From assembly GCF_014384985.1 (NCBI RefSeq), contig NZ_JACRSX010000012.1:32535-96534 (forward strand): 64,000 bases of DNA. The letters are read 5' to 3'. This DNA comes from Jutongia huaianensis. Lineage in GTDB: Bacteria > Bacillota > Clostridia > Lachnospirales > Lachnospiraceae. The notes beneath the pieces were generated by a model. It saw nothing but the letters and a program-made list of their open reading frames with translations, searched no databases and was not told the DNA's origin. The first letter of the stretch is position 1. Every line of letters begins with the position of its first letter. Below, one piece after another: positions 8,935-15,949 of this stretch. The position numbers and the translations under genes are program-made.

Positions 8935-10065
8935 ATGGATCACAGAAAAATTTTATATCTACATATAGGAATGCCAAAGACGGGGACAAGTTCTCTGCAG
9001 GTGTTTTTAATGCAAAATGAAGAGGCGCTGGCGCAGTATGGAGTCGCATATCCTATGATGCCGGGAAGATATCCGATGATTTCACCAAGCCGAAATGCCC
9101 ATTTTCTGATTGGAAAGCTTACGGATGAGCAGGGGCGGGAGGATCCGGCACAGACAGAAAATATGATAAAAAAATCCTTTGAACTGCTGGATCAGACCTT
9201 TAAAAAAGCAGATAAGGTGATTCTCAGTGATGAGGCAATCTGGAATGTATATAAGCCGGATAAGCCGGACTGTCTGCGATTGATCCGGACATTTTGTGAA
9301 GAAAGAAATATAGAAATTAAATTGATCGTTTATCTGCGCCGCCAGGATTATTATCTGGAGTCGTACTGGAAACAGCAGATTCGTAAACGCGGCGTGACAT
9401 GGACATGGAAAAAGATGGTAAAAAAGACGCCAAAATATATTGTCCTGAATTATTATGAGCATCTCAAAGAACTGGCAGAAGAAATAGGCCGTAAAAATAT
9501 GATTGTTCAGTCCTATCATGAAGAAAATTTTGATCTGTGCGTTGAATTTCTGCATCTCCTTGGTATCCGGCATACGGAAATATTTCAACCGTTAGAGACA
9601 AAGGCAAATCTCAGTCTGAATAATAATTATGCGGAGATCAAACGGATTTTGAATCGTATTCTTTCAGAGGATCCGGAGCAATGGGGACGGGAGCAGAAAT
9701 GGCTGGGAAAAATTGTGGTGGATTGTTCCAGAGAAGAAAAAAGGCAGTATGAAAGTTCTATGTTTTCCACAGAAGATCGTCAGAAATATATGGAGAATTT
9801 CCGGGAGATCAATCACCGGATTGCTCAGGAATATCTGGGATGTGAAGATCTTTTTGAAGAAAATGAGGAAAAGAACCGGACGCTTCCCAAGTGGACACCG
9901 GACAATTCCTTTCAATATGAGGATACGGTTCTTTTTTTTGGCAAGGCATTGCTGGATATGAAAAGAGAGCTGGAGCTGCAGCGTGCAGAAGTAAAACAGC
10001 TGGAAGCAGGAAAAAGAGGCGTTGTACGGAAGGTTGTTGATAAATGCCGCACGATAGTACGATAA
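8935..10065 (+). CDS. Sulfotransferase-family protein
   Basis: 376 residues. The N-terminus has the 5'-phosphosulfate loop of PAPS-dependent sulfotransferases, HIGMPKTGTSSLQ (residues about 11-23), and a 3'-phosphate-binding segment, LIVYLRRQDYYLESYWKQQI, about 120 residues later. Such enzymes move sulfate from PAPS to a sugar or peptide. Many bacterial members act on surface polysaccharides. No glycan biosynthesis genes flank it, so the acceptor is unknown. The C-terminal 70 residues are charged and helical, ending in an Arg/Lys-rich tail. The RBS is GAGGAG at about 8919-8924. A strong terminator follows. Confidence 0.78.
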   Translation: MDHRKILYLHIGMPKTGTSSLQVFLMQNEEALAQYGVAYPMMPGRYPMISPSRNAHFLIGKLTDEQGREDPAQTENMIKKSFELLDQTFKKADKVILSDEAIWNVYKPDKPDCLRLIRTFCEERNIEIKLIVYLRRQDYYLESYWKQQIRKRGVTWTWKKMVKKTPKYIVLNYYEHLKELAEEIGRKNMIVQSYHEENFDLCVEFLHLLGIRHTEIFQPLETKANLSLNNNYAEIKRILNRILSEDPEQWGREQKWLGKIVVDCSREEKRQYESSMFSTEDRQKYMENFREINHRIAQEYLGCEDLFEENEEKNRTLPKWTPDNSFQYEDTVLFFGKALLDMKRELELQRAEVKQLEAGKRGVVRKVVDKCRTIVR

Positions 10066-10090
10066 AAAGGAAACGTCGGCAGGCCGATAA
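10063..10090 (+). promoter_or_regulatory. Candidate sigma-28 promoter ahead of a terminator
   Basis: TAAA at 10063-10066, a 16-nt spacer and GCCGATAA at 10083-10090 match the flagellar sigma-28/SigD consensus very closely. The TAAA overlaps the sulfotransferase stop codon. Transcription would start near 10097 and meet the terminator hairpin at 10099-10130 at once, so this is either a chance match, a promoter for a very short RNA, or a promoter that needs antitermination to reach the gene at 10193. Confidence 0.4.
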
Positions 10091-10098
10091 AAAAGAAT

Positions 10099-10135
10099 GA
10101 AAATCCCTGCGTTGACAAGCAGGGATTTTCTGCTT
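10099..10135 (+). terminator. Intrinsic terminator after sulfotransferase gene
   Basis: GAAAATCCCTGC (10099-10110) and GCAGGGATTTTC (10119-10130) form a perfect 12-bp stem with an 8-nt loop, followed by a T-rich stretch. Confidence 0.85.
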
Positions 10136-10192
10136 ATTATTAGTAGGTAGCTTTAGGAGTATATAATCGAAATAGAAAGATCGGTATATGAT

Positions 10193-10714
10193 ATGATAAT
10201 CATTGAAGAGACGGAAGAAGATAAAAATAGAGCCGCATTGCCGGACGAGGATTCCTTTGAGGATGAGGAACTGACCACGGAGGAAGCAAAATACCGCAGC
10301 GCAAAAGATCTGAGAGATTCGCTGGAGTGTGTGGAACGGTATGAGCAGGGTGTCAGAACATTGTTAGATGCAGCAGCGCTGTTTGATGAGATTGACGACT
10401 ATGAGGACAGTGCCAGACTTGCGGAGGAATGCCGCAAAAAGGCGAAAGACTATGAGAAAAAGGGTATGGAAAAGGCTTATCAGCAGGCAGTAAAGCTTTG
10501 CAGGGAGGCAGTAACCAAAATGGATTACCGTACAGCGATCACGGAGCTGGAGCGTTTTCCTCAGTATAAGGATAGTGGGCAACGGATTGAAGCCTGCAAA
10601 AAGGAGATCGTTCGTCTGGAGACAAAGGCTGCGTGGAAGAACCGGATCATTGCGCTTGTTGTTATTGCGGTAATGGCACTTTGTATCTGGGGCGTTTTCT
10701 CTTTACTCTTATAA
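10193..10714 (+). CDS. C-terminally membrane-anchored TPR-like protein
   Basis: 173 residues, no specific family recognised. The N-terminal 35 residues are strongly acidic. Residues about 40-145 are amphipathic helices with repeated patterns such as LLDAAALFDEIDDYEDSARL and DYRTAITELERFPQYKDSGQ, the look of TPR-like repeats with YxDS turns, often seen in Firmicutes membrane proteins. A single C-terminal membrane helix (about 151-172, IIALVVIAVMALCIWGVFSLLL region) would leave the repeats in the cytoplasm. The ribosome site is weak. The gene is 36 bp upstream of the MraY-like gene, so they may be co-transcribed. Confidence 0.6.
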   Translation: MIIIEETEEDKNRAALPDEDSFEDEELTTEEAKYRSAKDLRDSLECVERYEQGVRTLLDAAALFDEIDDYEDSARLAEECRKKAKDYEKKGMEKAYQQAVKLCREAVTKMDYRTAITELERFPQYKDSGQRIEACKKEIVRLETKAAWKNRIIALVVIAVMALCIWGVFSLLL

Positions 10715-10749
10715 ATTTGAAGTTATACACAAGTGAGGAAGGATAAATT

Positions 10750-11706
10750 ATGTATTATGTACTAAAAGATGTATTGACAACCAATCAAATTGCTATGCTG
10801 GGAGTTCTGGCTGCATTTATACTGACATTTTTGATGCTGAAGTTTCCGTTTCCGTTTCTGCCGAAGGATCAGGGACGTGCTTTCGCAGTAAATGGAGCAC
10901 TTTCCAAAGGAAAGCTTCGTGGTGTGGGATTGACCTTTGTTTGTGCATTTATTGTATGTTCTCTTTTATTTTTACCAATTACCAGAGAATATGTTATTTA
11001 TTGTATTCTCCTGTTTGCTATGATGCTCAGCGGTTATCTGGATGATGCTTCTGACAAGCCATGGAACGATTACAAAAAGGGAGCCATTGATCTGATTCTT
11101 TCACTGGTGGCAATGTGGACCTTTGTTTCCAACAATTCTACAGATATTATGTTGTTTGGCAGCACCATTTCCATTCCGGTTCCTGTTTATTTCATTTTGG
11201 GAGTCGTTTTACTGTGGGTATCGGTCAATGTCACAAATTGTACGGATGGTGTCGATGGGCTTTGTGCCAGTCTCTGTATGGTCGTGCTGGGCGGTTTTAC
11301 AGTGATCTTTTCCAAAGAGCTGGGACAGTATGGCATTGCAAGTCTGATGTTTATGGGTGTCCTGCTGGCATACCTGTATTTTAATTCCAAACCAAGCTCT
11401 ATGCTGATGGGAGACGCCGGTTCCAGAGCACTGGGATTTTATCTTGCCGTGATTGCTATGAAATCGGGTCATCCGTTTGCATACATAATTCTTGCACTGG
11501 TGGTTATCATAGATGGAGGAATCGGACTGGTAAAGATCTTCCTGAAGAGATTCTTTAAGATCAGTATTTTGAAAAATACGCTGACCCCTCTTCACGATCA
11601 CGTCCGCAAAAATAAGGAGTGGTCAGACACACAGGTGGTCTTTCGGTTCTGCATTTATCAGATCGTGCTGGTGGCGGTTGCCTATATTTTTGCAGCATAT
11701 CTGTAA
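10750..11706 (+). CDS. mraY: MraY-type phospho-N-acetylmuramoyl-pentapeptide transferase
   Basis: 318 residues with about ten membrane helices. It matches the polyprenyl-phosphate HexNAc-1-P transferase superfamily and most closely MraY, which makes lipid I from UDP-MurNAc-pentapeptide. Visible active-site motifs: GYLDDASDKPW (DDxxK-like), NVTNCTDGVDGL (catalytic Asp), LMGDAGSRALGF, and the cytoplasmic loop LTPLHDHVRKN followed by WSDTQVVFRF, corresponding to the MraY HHHFE-type loop. It lies away from any dcw cluster, so whether this is the sole MraY or a paralogue is unknown. The RBS is GAGGAAGGA. The neighbours give no further hint. Confidence 0.82.
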   Translation: MYYVLKDVLTTNQIAMLGVLAAFILTFLMLKFPFPFLPKDQGRAFAVNGALSKGKLRGVGLTFVCAFIVCSLLFLPITREYVIYCILLFAMMLSGYLDDASDKPWNDYKKGAIDLILSLVAMWTFVSNNSTDIMLFGSTISIPVPVYFILGVVLLWVSVNVTNCTDGVDGLCASLCMVVLGGFTVIFSKELGQYGIASLMFMGVLLAYLYFNSKPSSMLMGDAGSRALGFYLAVIAMKSGHPFAYIILALVVIIDGGIGLVKIFLKRFFKISILKNTLTPLHDHVRKNKEWSDTQVVFRFCIYQIVLVAVAYIFAAYL

Positions 11707-11772
11707 AGAAAAGGGTGTAGAATATATTAAAATGTTGTTTTATGTGACCGGGCCGCATAAAGGGGCGGCAGA

Positions 11773-11988
11773 ATGGAGTCAGTTATGGTAATTACAAAAT
11801 ATTCCCTGATCGGAGCGGTGCTTCAGATGTACCCTTCCGCAGAGAAATGCTTTAATGAAATGGGGATGCATTGTGTATCCTGCCATATGTCGCCGAGAGA
11901 GACATTGGAGCAGGCGTGTCAGGTACATTCCTGCGATGTGGATGAATTGATTCAAAAGTTAGACGAACACATTAATGGACCTGCCTGA
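11773..11988 (+). CDS. DUF1858 redox-disulfide domain protein
   Basis: 71 residues. It is a single DUF1858 domain, the helical module also found attached to hybrid-cluster protein and ScdA-like iron-sulfur repair proteins. The paired cysteines are in MHCVSCHMSP, with a third Cys at CQVHSCDVDEL. The ATG at 11773 has AGGGGCGG close upstream; the ATG at 11785 with GGAG at 11775-11778 is equally possible and would give 67 residues. The stop codon lies inside the terminator loop. A role in thiol/disulfide or nitrosative-stress chemistry is inferred from the family. Confidence 0.82.
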   Translation: MESVMVITKYSLIGAVLQMYPSAEKCFNEMGMHCVSCHMSPRETLEQACQVHSCDVDELIQKLDEHINGPA

Positions 11989-12003
11989 GCAGGTCCGTTT
12001 TTT
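11977..12003 (+). terminator. Terminator overlapping the DUF1858 stop codon
   Basis: GGACCTGC (11977-11984) pairs with GCAGGTCC (11989-11996), with a 4-nt loop that holds the TGA, followed by TTTTTT. Coding and termination signals share the same bases. Confidence 0.88.
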
Positions 12004-12033
12004 GTGTATAGAAAATGCAGAATTTGCCACTAG

Positions 12034-13137
12034 CTATAAAATAACAATATTAGCACAGGAAAGATCCTCTGCCAGATTATAGACCCTGCCGCTTTGCAGC
12101 CCCACGACGGTAGGACGCAGAACAGAAAGTGCGCTGTTTTTTACGACACGGGCTTTCTCGCCGTTACTCAGCTCTACGGTAGAGTCCACCGGATAAAGAA
12201 TGACACTGGAGAGAAAGCTACGCATGGCTGTGATATCCAGCTCACCGGACATGGACATGACCATCTCTACTGCTGTTCTCTGGGAAAATGCCTTTTTGTA
12301 AGGACGTTCCGTGACAAGAGCGTCATATACATCCACGACGGATAAAATCTTGGCATATGGAACGATCTTATCGCTGCCAACGCCCATGGGATAACCGGAT
12401 CCGTTCATTTTTTCGTGGTGCTGAAGCACCGCAAAACAGATGCTGTCGTTGAATTCGTTTTTCTCTTTAATGATGCGGTAGCCCAACAGGGAATGCTCCT
12501 TTATTATTGCAAATTCATCATCCGTCAGACGTCCCGGTTTGTTCAGGATATTTAATGGGATCTTTGACTTACCCATGTCGTGAAGAAGTCCGGCGATGCC
12601 GATGTTGTAAACATCCTGCTGGGACATCTGCATATTTTTGGCAACGATCATAGACATGGTAGCGACGTCTACACTATGCTTGAAGGTGTATTCATCGCTT
12701 GTTTTCAGGGCACTGATATCCACGGCTATAGCAGCGTTGTCATCAATGGCGCGCATCAGATCGCTGGTGATCGTGGTCGTTGTCTGGGCGAAATGCGGAT
12801 TGTTGGTATCGCTGTACAGATGTTGTATACCTTCAGAAATACGTTTTTTTACACTGACGGAAAGGCTTACCTTGGCGGGATCTGCCTCGCGGTATTTAGC
12901 AATATTGTTTTTGGCAATGGCAGAAGCAGGCTCAGCAACAGAAGAGGGATCCTCATCATCTTCTCCCTCCCGGATATACACACCATTGATATTAAGTTTT
13001 TTGAGTGCCTCAATCTGGTATTCATCCAGATAAGAGCCGCGTACGATCAGGGAATGCCCCCAGCTGTTTTTAATCTCCTGATCGATCCGCATCCCCTTAC
13101 GGAGATCTCGTGTTCTCACAAAATATCGTTTTATCAC
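12034..13137 (-). CDS. HD-GYP domain protein, c-di-GMP phosphodiesterase
   Basis: 367 residues from a GTG start with an AGGCGG site. The N-terminal 60 residues form a small beta-rich domain common in front of HD-GYP domains. The HD-GYP core has the full set of signature residues: H154, H186-D187 in LLHDMGKSKIP, H215, H240-H241-E242 and G248-Y249-P250 in HHEKMNGSGYP, then the DVYDALVTERPYKK segment. Such enzymes hydrolyse cyclic di-GMP to pGpG or GMP. No response-regulator or sensory domain is fused, so the input signal is unclear. It is the only c-di-GMP enzyme seen here and can be linked to the PilZ receptor at 57-59 kb. Confidence 0.9.
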   Translation of the reverse strand: MIKRYFVRTRDLRKGMRIDQEIKNSWGHSLIVRGSYLDEYQIEALKKLNINGVYIREGEDDEDPSSVAEPASAIAKNNIAKYREADPAKVSLSVSVKKRISEGIQHLYSDTNNPHFAQTTTTITSDLMRAIDDNAAIAVDISALKTSDEYTFKHSVDVATMSMIVAKNMQMSQQDVYNIGIAGLLHDMGKSKIPLNILNKPGRLTDDEFAIIKEHSLLGYRIIKEKNEFNDSICFAVLQHHEKMNGSGYPMGVGSDKIVPYAKILSVVDVYDALVTERPYKKAFSQRTAVEMVMSMSGELDITAMRSFLSSVILYPVDSTVELSNGEKARVVKNSALSVLRPTVVGLQSGRVYNLAEDLSCANIVIL

Positions 13138-13270
13138 ATTCTTACCGCCTTTATGTACAAGATATACTTATAATATAGTATACAATATTTTTGAAAATAG
13201 ATAAAGACCTCCGTAAAAATAAAAAAACTATCGCTTTTTGGGATGAAATTCGTTATACTTGAAAGAAGTA

Positions 13271-13295
13271 GTTCGGAGAAAACGTTTATCCGAAC
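13271..13295 (+). promoter_or_regulatory. Leader hairpin upstream of LRR surface gene
   Basis: GTTCGGA (13271-13277) and TCCGAAC (13289-13295) form a perfect 7-bp stem with an 11-nt loop in the probable 5' leader, just after a TATACT-like -10 at 13254-13259 with no good -35. There is no T-run after it, so it is not a terminator. Function unknown. Confidence 0.4.
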
Positions 13296-13329
13296 AAATT
13301 AAAATGACAGAAAGTGAGGAATACATAAT

Positions 13330-14790
13330 ATGAAGCGATGCAAAAAAGAATGGAATGAAAGCAGATCAAGATTTTTATTGACAGTGGCATTTCTGTTGTG
13401 CGCATTGATTTTTGCAAATACTACCACAGTAAATGCAGCAGTTTCGCAGGATGGTCAATATACCTATGAGCTGGATGCAGCCGGACATGCAGTGCTGACC
13501 TCTTATCTGGGACAGGATACAGAAGTGGCAGTGCCGGCAACCATGGACGGTATCAGTGTCTCTGCGTTGTCAGGCACATATCAGAATCACAATAAGATTA
13601 CCAAAGTGAAAATTCCGGCAGGCATCACATCAGTAAATGAAACGGCATTTGCAGGCTGCTATGGGATCAGTGCCTTTGAAGTGGATCCGGCGAATCAGAG
13701 TCTGTGCAGCGACGGAGATGGAGTGCTTCTGAGCAAGGATGGCACAGTATGCGTGCGTTATCCGGTAGGAAAGCATCAGAGCTCCGGGACATACCGTATT
13801 CCGGCAAGTGTTGTGAATATCGGTGGATATGCCTTTGAAGGTTACAATACGCCAGGTATTGAAATTCCTGCAAATGTCCGCGTGATCGGTGACTACGCCT
13901 TTGCTAATACACAGAATTTTAATGGCGTCAGTGTCTGGGAGGAAGGCACACAGATCATAGGAACATACGCATTTTACAAATGCACCAATCTCCGGCTTCT
14001 GGATAAGGCAGCTTTGCCGGCATCAGTAAATAAGCTGGGAGTTTATGCTTTTGCAGAATGTTCCAATATACAGATTGATATTTCCAAATCCACGATCACA
14101 GAGATTCCGGATTATCTGTTTTATAATTGTGACAATCTTCACAATCTTACATTGCCGGTGACCGTGACAACCGTAGGAGCATACGCATTTTCTGATTGCA
14201 ACAATCTGAATGAAGTAATCTTTGATGCAGCACTTCGACAGATCAAGGAAGGGGCATTTGCCAAATGTGGCAATCTTCATACCGTCAATATTCCGGAGGG
14301 AGTGACCGCGATTGAAAACAATACCTTCAACGGCTGCCAGAATTTGAATACCGTTGTGCTGCCAAGCACACTGAAAACTATTGGAGATGGAGCATTTGCA
14401 GGCTGCCGGAATATTCATTCCATCAATATTCCGGAGGGTGTCACCTACATTTCTAATACAAGCTTTGAGGGCGTGGATACATCCGCGATCGCATTGAATA
14501 TAAAAGTGCAGAAAACAACTCTTAAGTCCGCAAAAAGAAAAGGAAAAAAACTGACGATCCGCTGGAAAAAGACAGAAGATGCCCAGGGCTATGTGATATA
14601 TCGTTCCAAAAAGAAAAATGGCGGATACAAAAAGGTGAAGACCATTAAAAAAGCGGAAATCTGCAAATGTACCCAGAAGGTAAAAAAGCAGAAAAAGAAT
14701 AAAAAATATTATTACAAAGTAAAAACCTACAAAGTGGTTCTTGGAAAGAAATATTTCAGTTCCTTTAGTAATGTAAAAGCAGTACGGTAA
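13330..14790 (+). CDS. Secreted BspA-like leucine-rich-repeat surface protein
   Basis: 486 residues. A signal peptide covers about residues 1-36 (hydrophobic core FLLTVAFLLCALIFA, cleavage near NAA). Residues about 60-390 are LRR_5/BspA-type repeats of about 23 residues with the pattern VxxIGxYAFxxCxNLxxVxIPxxV, for example around IGDGAFAGCRNIHSINIPEG. The last 95 residues form a fibronectin-III-like domain that is extremely Lys-rich. No LPXTG or SLH anchor is present; the cationic tail may bind the wall electrostatically. BspA-type proteins usually bind host or substrate surfaces. The RBS is GTGAGGA. Confidence 0.85.
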   Translation: MKRCKKEWNESRSRFLLTVAFLLCALIFANTTTVNAAVSQDGQYTYELDAAGHAVLTSYLGQDTEVAVPATMDGISVSALSGTYQNHNKITKVKIPAGITSVNETAFAGCYGISAFEVDPANQSLCSDGDGVLLSKDGTVCVRYPVGKHQSSGTYRIPASVVNIGGYAFEGYNTPGIEIPANVRVIGDYAFANTQNFNGVSVWEEGTQIIGTYAFYKCTNLRLLDKAALPASVNKLGVYAFAECSNIQIDISKSTITEIPDYLFYNCDNLHNLTLPVTVTTVGAYAFSDCNNLNEVIFDAALRQIKEGAFAKCGNLHTVNIPEGVTAIENNTFNGCQNLNTVVLPSTLKTIGDGAFAGCRNIHSINIPEGVTYISNTSFEGVDTSAIALNIKVQKTTLKSAKRKGKKLTIRWKKTEDAQGYVIYRSKKKNGGYKKVKTIKKAEICKCTQKVKKQKKNKKYYYKVKTYKVVLGKKYFSSFSNVKAVR

Positions 14791-14844
14791 TAGGAAAAAA
14801 CAAAGCATTACTGTGTAAAGACAAAAAAGAAAGGCAGAAAAATT

Positions 14845-15015
14845 ATGGATGGAGACTTATTTTCTTTTGGAGAAGAGGAAGAGAAGGCTTTGAAAGCACA
14901 GGAGAAGGAAGATAAACGAATATTAGAAGAGAAAGGTTTTTCGCTGTCAGATGGTGATGAACTCAAAGGGGTTGGAGAGTTTTTGCTGGATGATGTGGAT
15001 GAAGATTTATGGTAA
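14845..15015 (+). CDS. Small acidic protein, 56 residues
   Basis: An ATG at 14845 with AAAGG upstream opens a 56-residue frame ending at TAA 15013-15015, directly followed by a terminator. The product (MDGDLFSFGEEEEKAL at the start, DDVDEDLW at the end) is very acidic with a helical Lys/Glu middle and no membrane helix or cysteine. It lies 54 bp after the LRR gene and may share its transcript. I do not recognise a family. RBS, composition and flanking terminator support a real gene. Confidence 0.6.
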   Translation: MDGDLFSFGEEEEKALKAQEKEDKRILEEKGFSLSDGDELKGVGEFLLDDVDEDLW

Positions 15016-15019
15016 AAAT

Positions 15020-15056
15020 AAAACTGTTTTCCGGTTTTTCGGGAAGCAGTTTTTTA
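15020..15056 (+). terminator. Terminator after the small acidic gene
   Basis: An imperfect stem between AAAACTGTTTTCC (15020-15032) and GGGAAGCAGTTTTT (15041-15054), with a T-run at the end. Confidence 0.7.
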
Positions 15057-15109
15057 GTTTTTCTCGTAATCATTTTCGTAAATAAATAGGCTTGAAACGG
15101 CGAATTTTC

Positions 15110-15138
15110 TTGACAAAAGCACAACATGCGCCTAATAT
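15110..15138 (+). promoter_or_regulatory. Sigma-A promoter of the TetR gene
   Basis: A perfect TTGACA (15110-15115), a 17-nt spacer and TAATAT (15133-15138). Confidence 0.8.
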
Positions 15139-15156
15139 ATAAATCGGGTTATATAT
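15135..15156. promoter_or_regulatory. Candidate TetR operator
   Basis: ATATATAA (15135-15142) and TTATATAT (15149-15156) form a perfect 8-bp inverted repeat with a 6-nt centre, overlapping the -10 and probable start site of the TetR gene. The position suits autorepression, though AT-rich palindromes can arise by chance. Confidence 0.45.
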
Positions 15157-15187
15157 AATATTTATTATGATAGGAGATACGTCAGCA

Positions 15188-15790
15188 ATGCCACCGAAGA
15201 CACAAATACCAAAAGAAATGATTTTAAAGACCGGTTTGGATCTGGTGATCCGGGAAGGCTATGAAGTGATCAATATTAAACGTCTGGCAAAGGAGCTTGG
15301 CTGTTCTACGCAGCCGATTTCCTGGTCCTTTGGCAATATGGAAGCGTTTCGGGAGGAGCTCTTTCAATATGCATTAAATTATATGAATTCCAAAATGAGA
15401 CCCAATGGAAAGAATCCGGCAGCGGCATTATTTTCTGTGGGGGAGACCTATGTAAATATGGCCTTTGATGAGCCAAATCTGATCCGTTATCTGCGGACGG
15501 ATTCAAAGGGACTTGTCAATCTTGGCGGCATCGGAGCTGTATTTAATGAGGAGAAGAACAAATCTCTCCGGGAAGCACTTTGCCGTGTTGTGGGGATTAG
15601 CGAGGAGAAAGCCAGGGAATTTATGAATACGGTCGTGATCTATACACAGGGACTAGTGACGTTTATTATAGACGGAACGATCACCGTATCCCGTGAGGAA
15701 GCCATGCGGATGCTGGAAAATGTGGGCGTGATGCATATGGTATATGCCGGCATTCCGTTTGAAAAGGCATCTGTCCTTTTTAAGGAATGA
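15188..15790 (+). CDS. TetR/AcrR-family transcriptional regulator
   Basis: About 200 residues from the ATG at 15188, which has GGAGA upstream; an ATG at 15167 lies inside the likely untranslated leader. The N-terminal 60 residues are the TetR DNA-binding domain, with the recognition part INIKRLAKELGCSTQPISWSFGNMEAF reading in two pieces around the Gly turn. The C-terminal ligand domain is not assigned. The gene lies upstream of the cellulase gene in the same direction, with a strong own promoter, so it may regulate itself, the cellulase or something distant. Confidence 0.85.
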   Translation: MPPKTQIPKEMILKTGLDLVIREGYEVINIKRLAKELGCSTQPISWSFGNMEAFREELFQYALNYMNSKMRPNGKNPAAALFSVGETYVNMAFDEPNLIRYLRTDSKGLVNLGGIGAVFNEEKNKSLREALCRVVGISEEKAREFMNTVVIYTQGLVTFIIDGTITVSREEAMRMLENVGVMHMVYAGIPFEKASVLFKE

Positions 15791-15795
15791 TGGAT

Positions 15796-15824
15796 TTGTC
15801 AATTTTTTAGGGTAGTCTTACACT
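15796..15824 (+). promoter_or_regulatory. Probable promoter of the GH5 cellulase gene
   Basis: TTGTCA (15796-15801), a 17-nt spacer and TACACT (15819-15824). Transcription would start near 15831 and give a leader of about 120 nt. Confidence 0.6.
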
Positions 15825-15872
15825 GCAATATTTGATACAATTATACTGATATATTCTGAAACAGAGCAGGGC

Positions 15873-15928
15873 GCAGTATTGTTGTACAATATTGCAGTTT
15901 TTCTTTTGTTAGAAAGTAAAATTTCTAA
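15873..15928 (+). promoter_or_regulatory. Terminator-like hairpin in the cellulase leader
   Basis: GCAGTATTGT (15873-15882) and ACAATATTGC (15886-15895) form a 10-bp stem with a 3-nt loop, followed by a T-rich tract (15898-15906). It lies only 44 nt before the cellulase ATG, downstream of the best promoter. A second perfect hairpin, TTAGAAA/TTTCTAA at 15909-15928, follows. An upstream CTGCAATATT (15823-15832) is fully complementary to 15888-15897 and could compete for the same bases in a read-through transcript. Either this ends the tetR transcript or it attenuates the cellulase gene. Confidence 0.6.
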
Positions 15929-15949
15929 TGAAGTAACAGGAGGGACGAT

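Noticed and set aside
14023..14808. Minus-strand frame of 261 codons opposite the LRR protein
   Set aside because: Shadow of the LRR and Lys-rich codons; no ribosome site and no homology visible.
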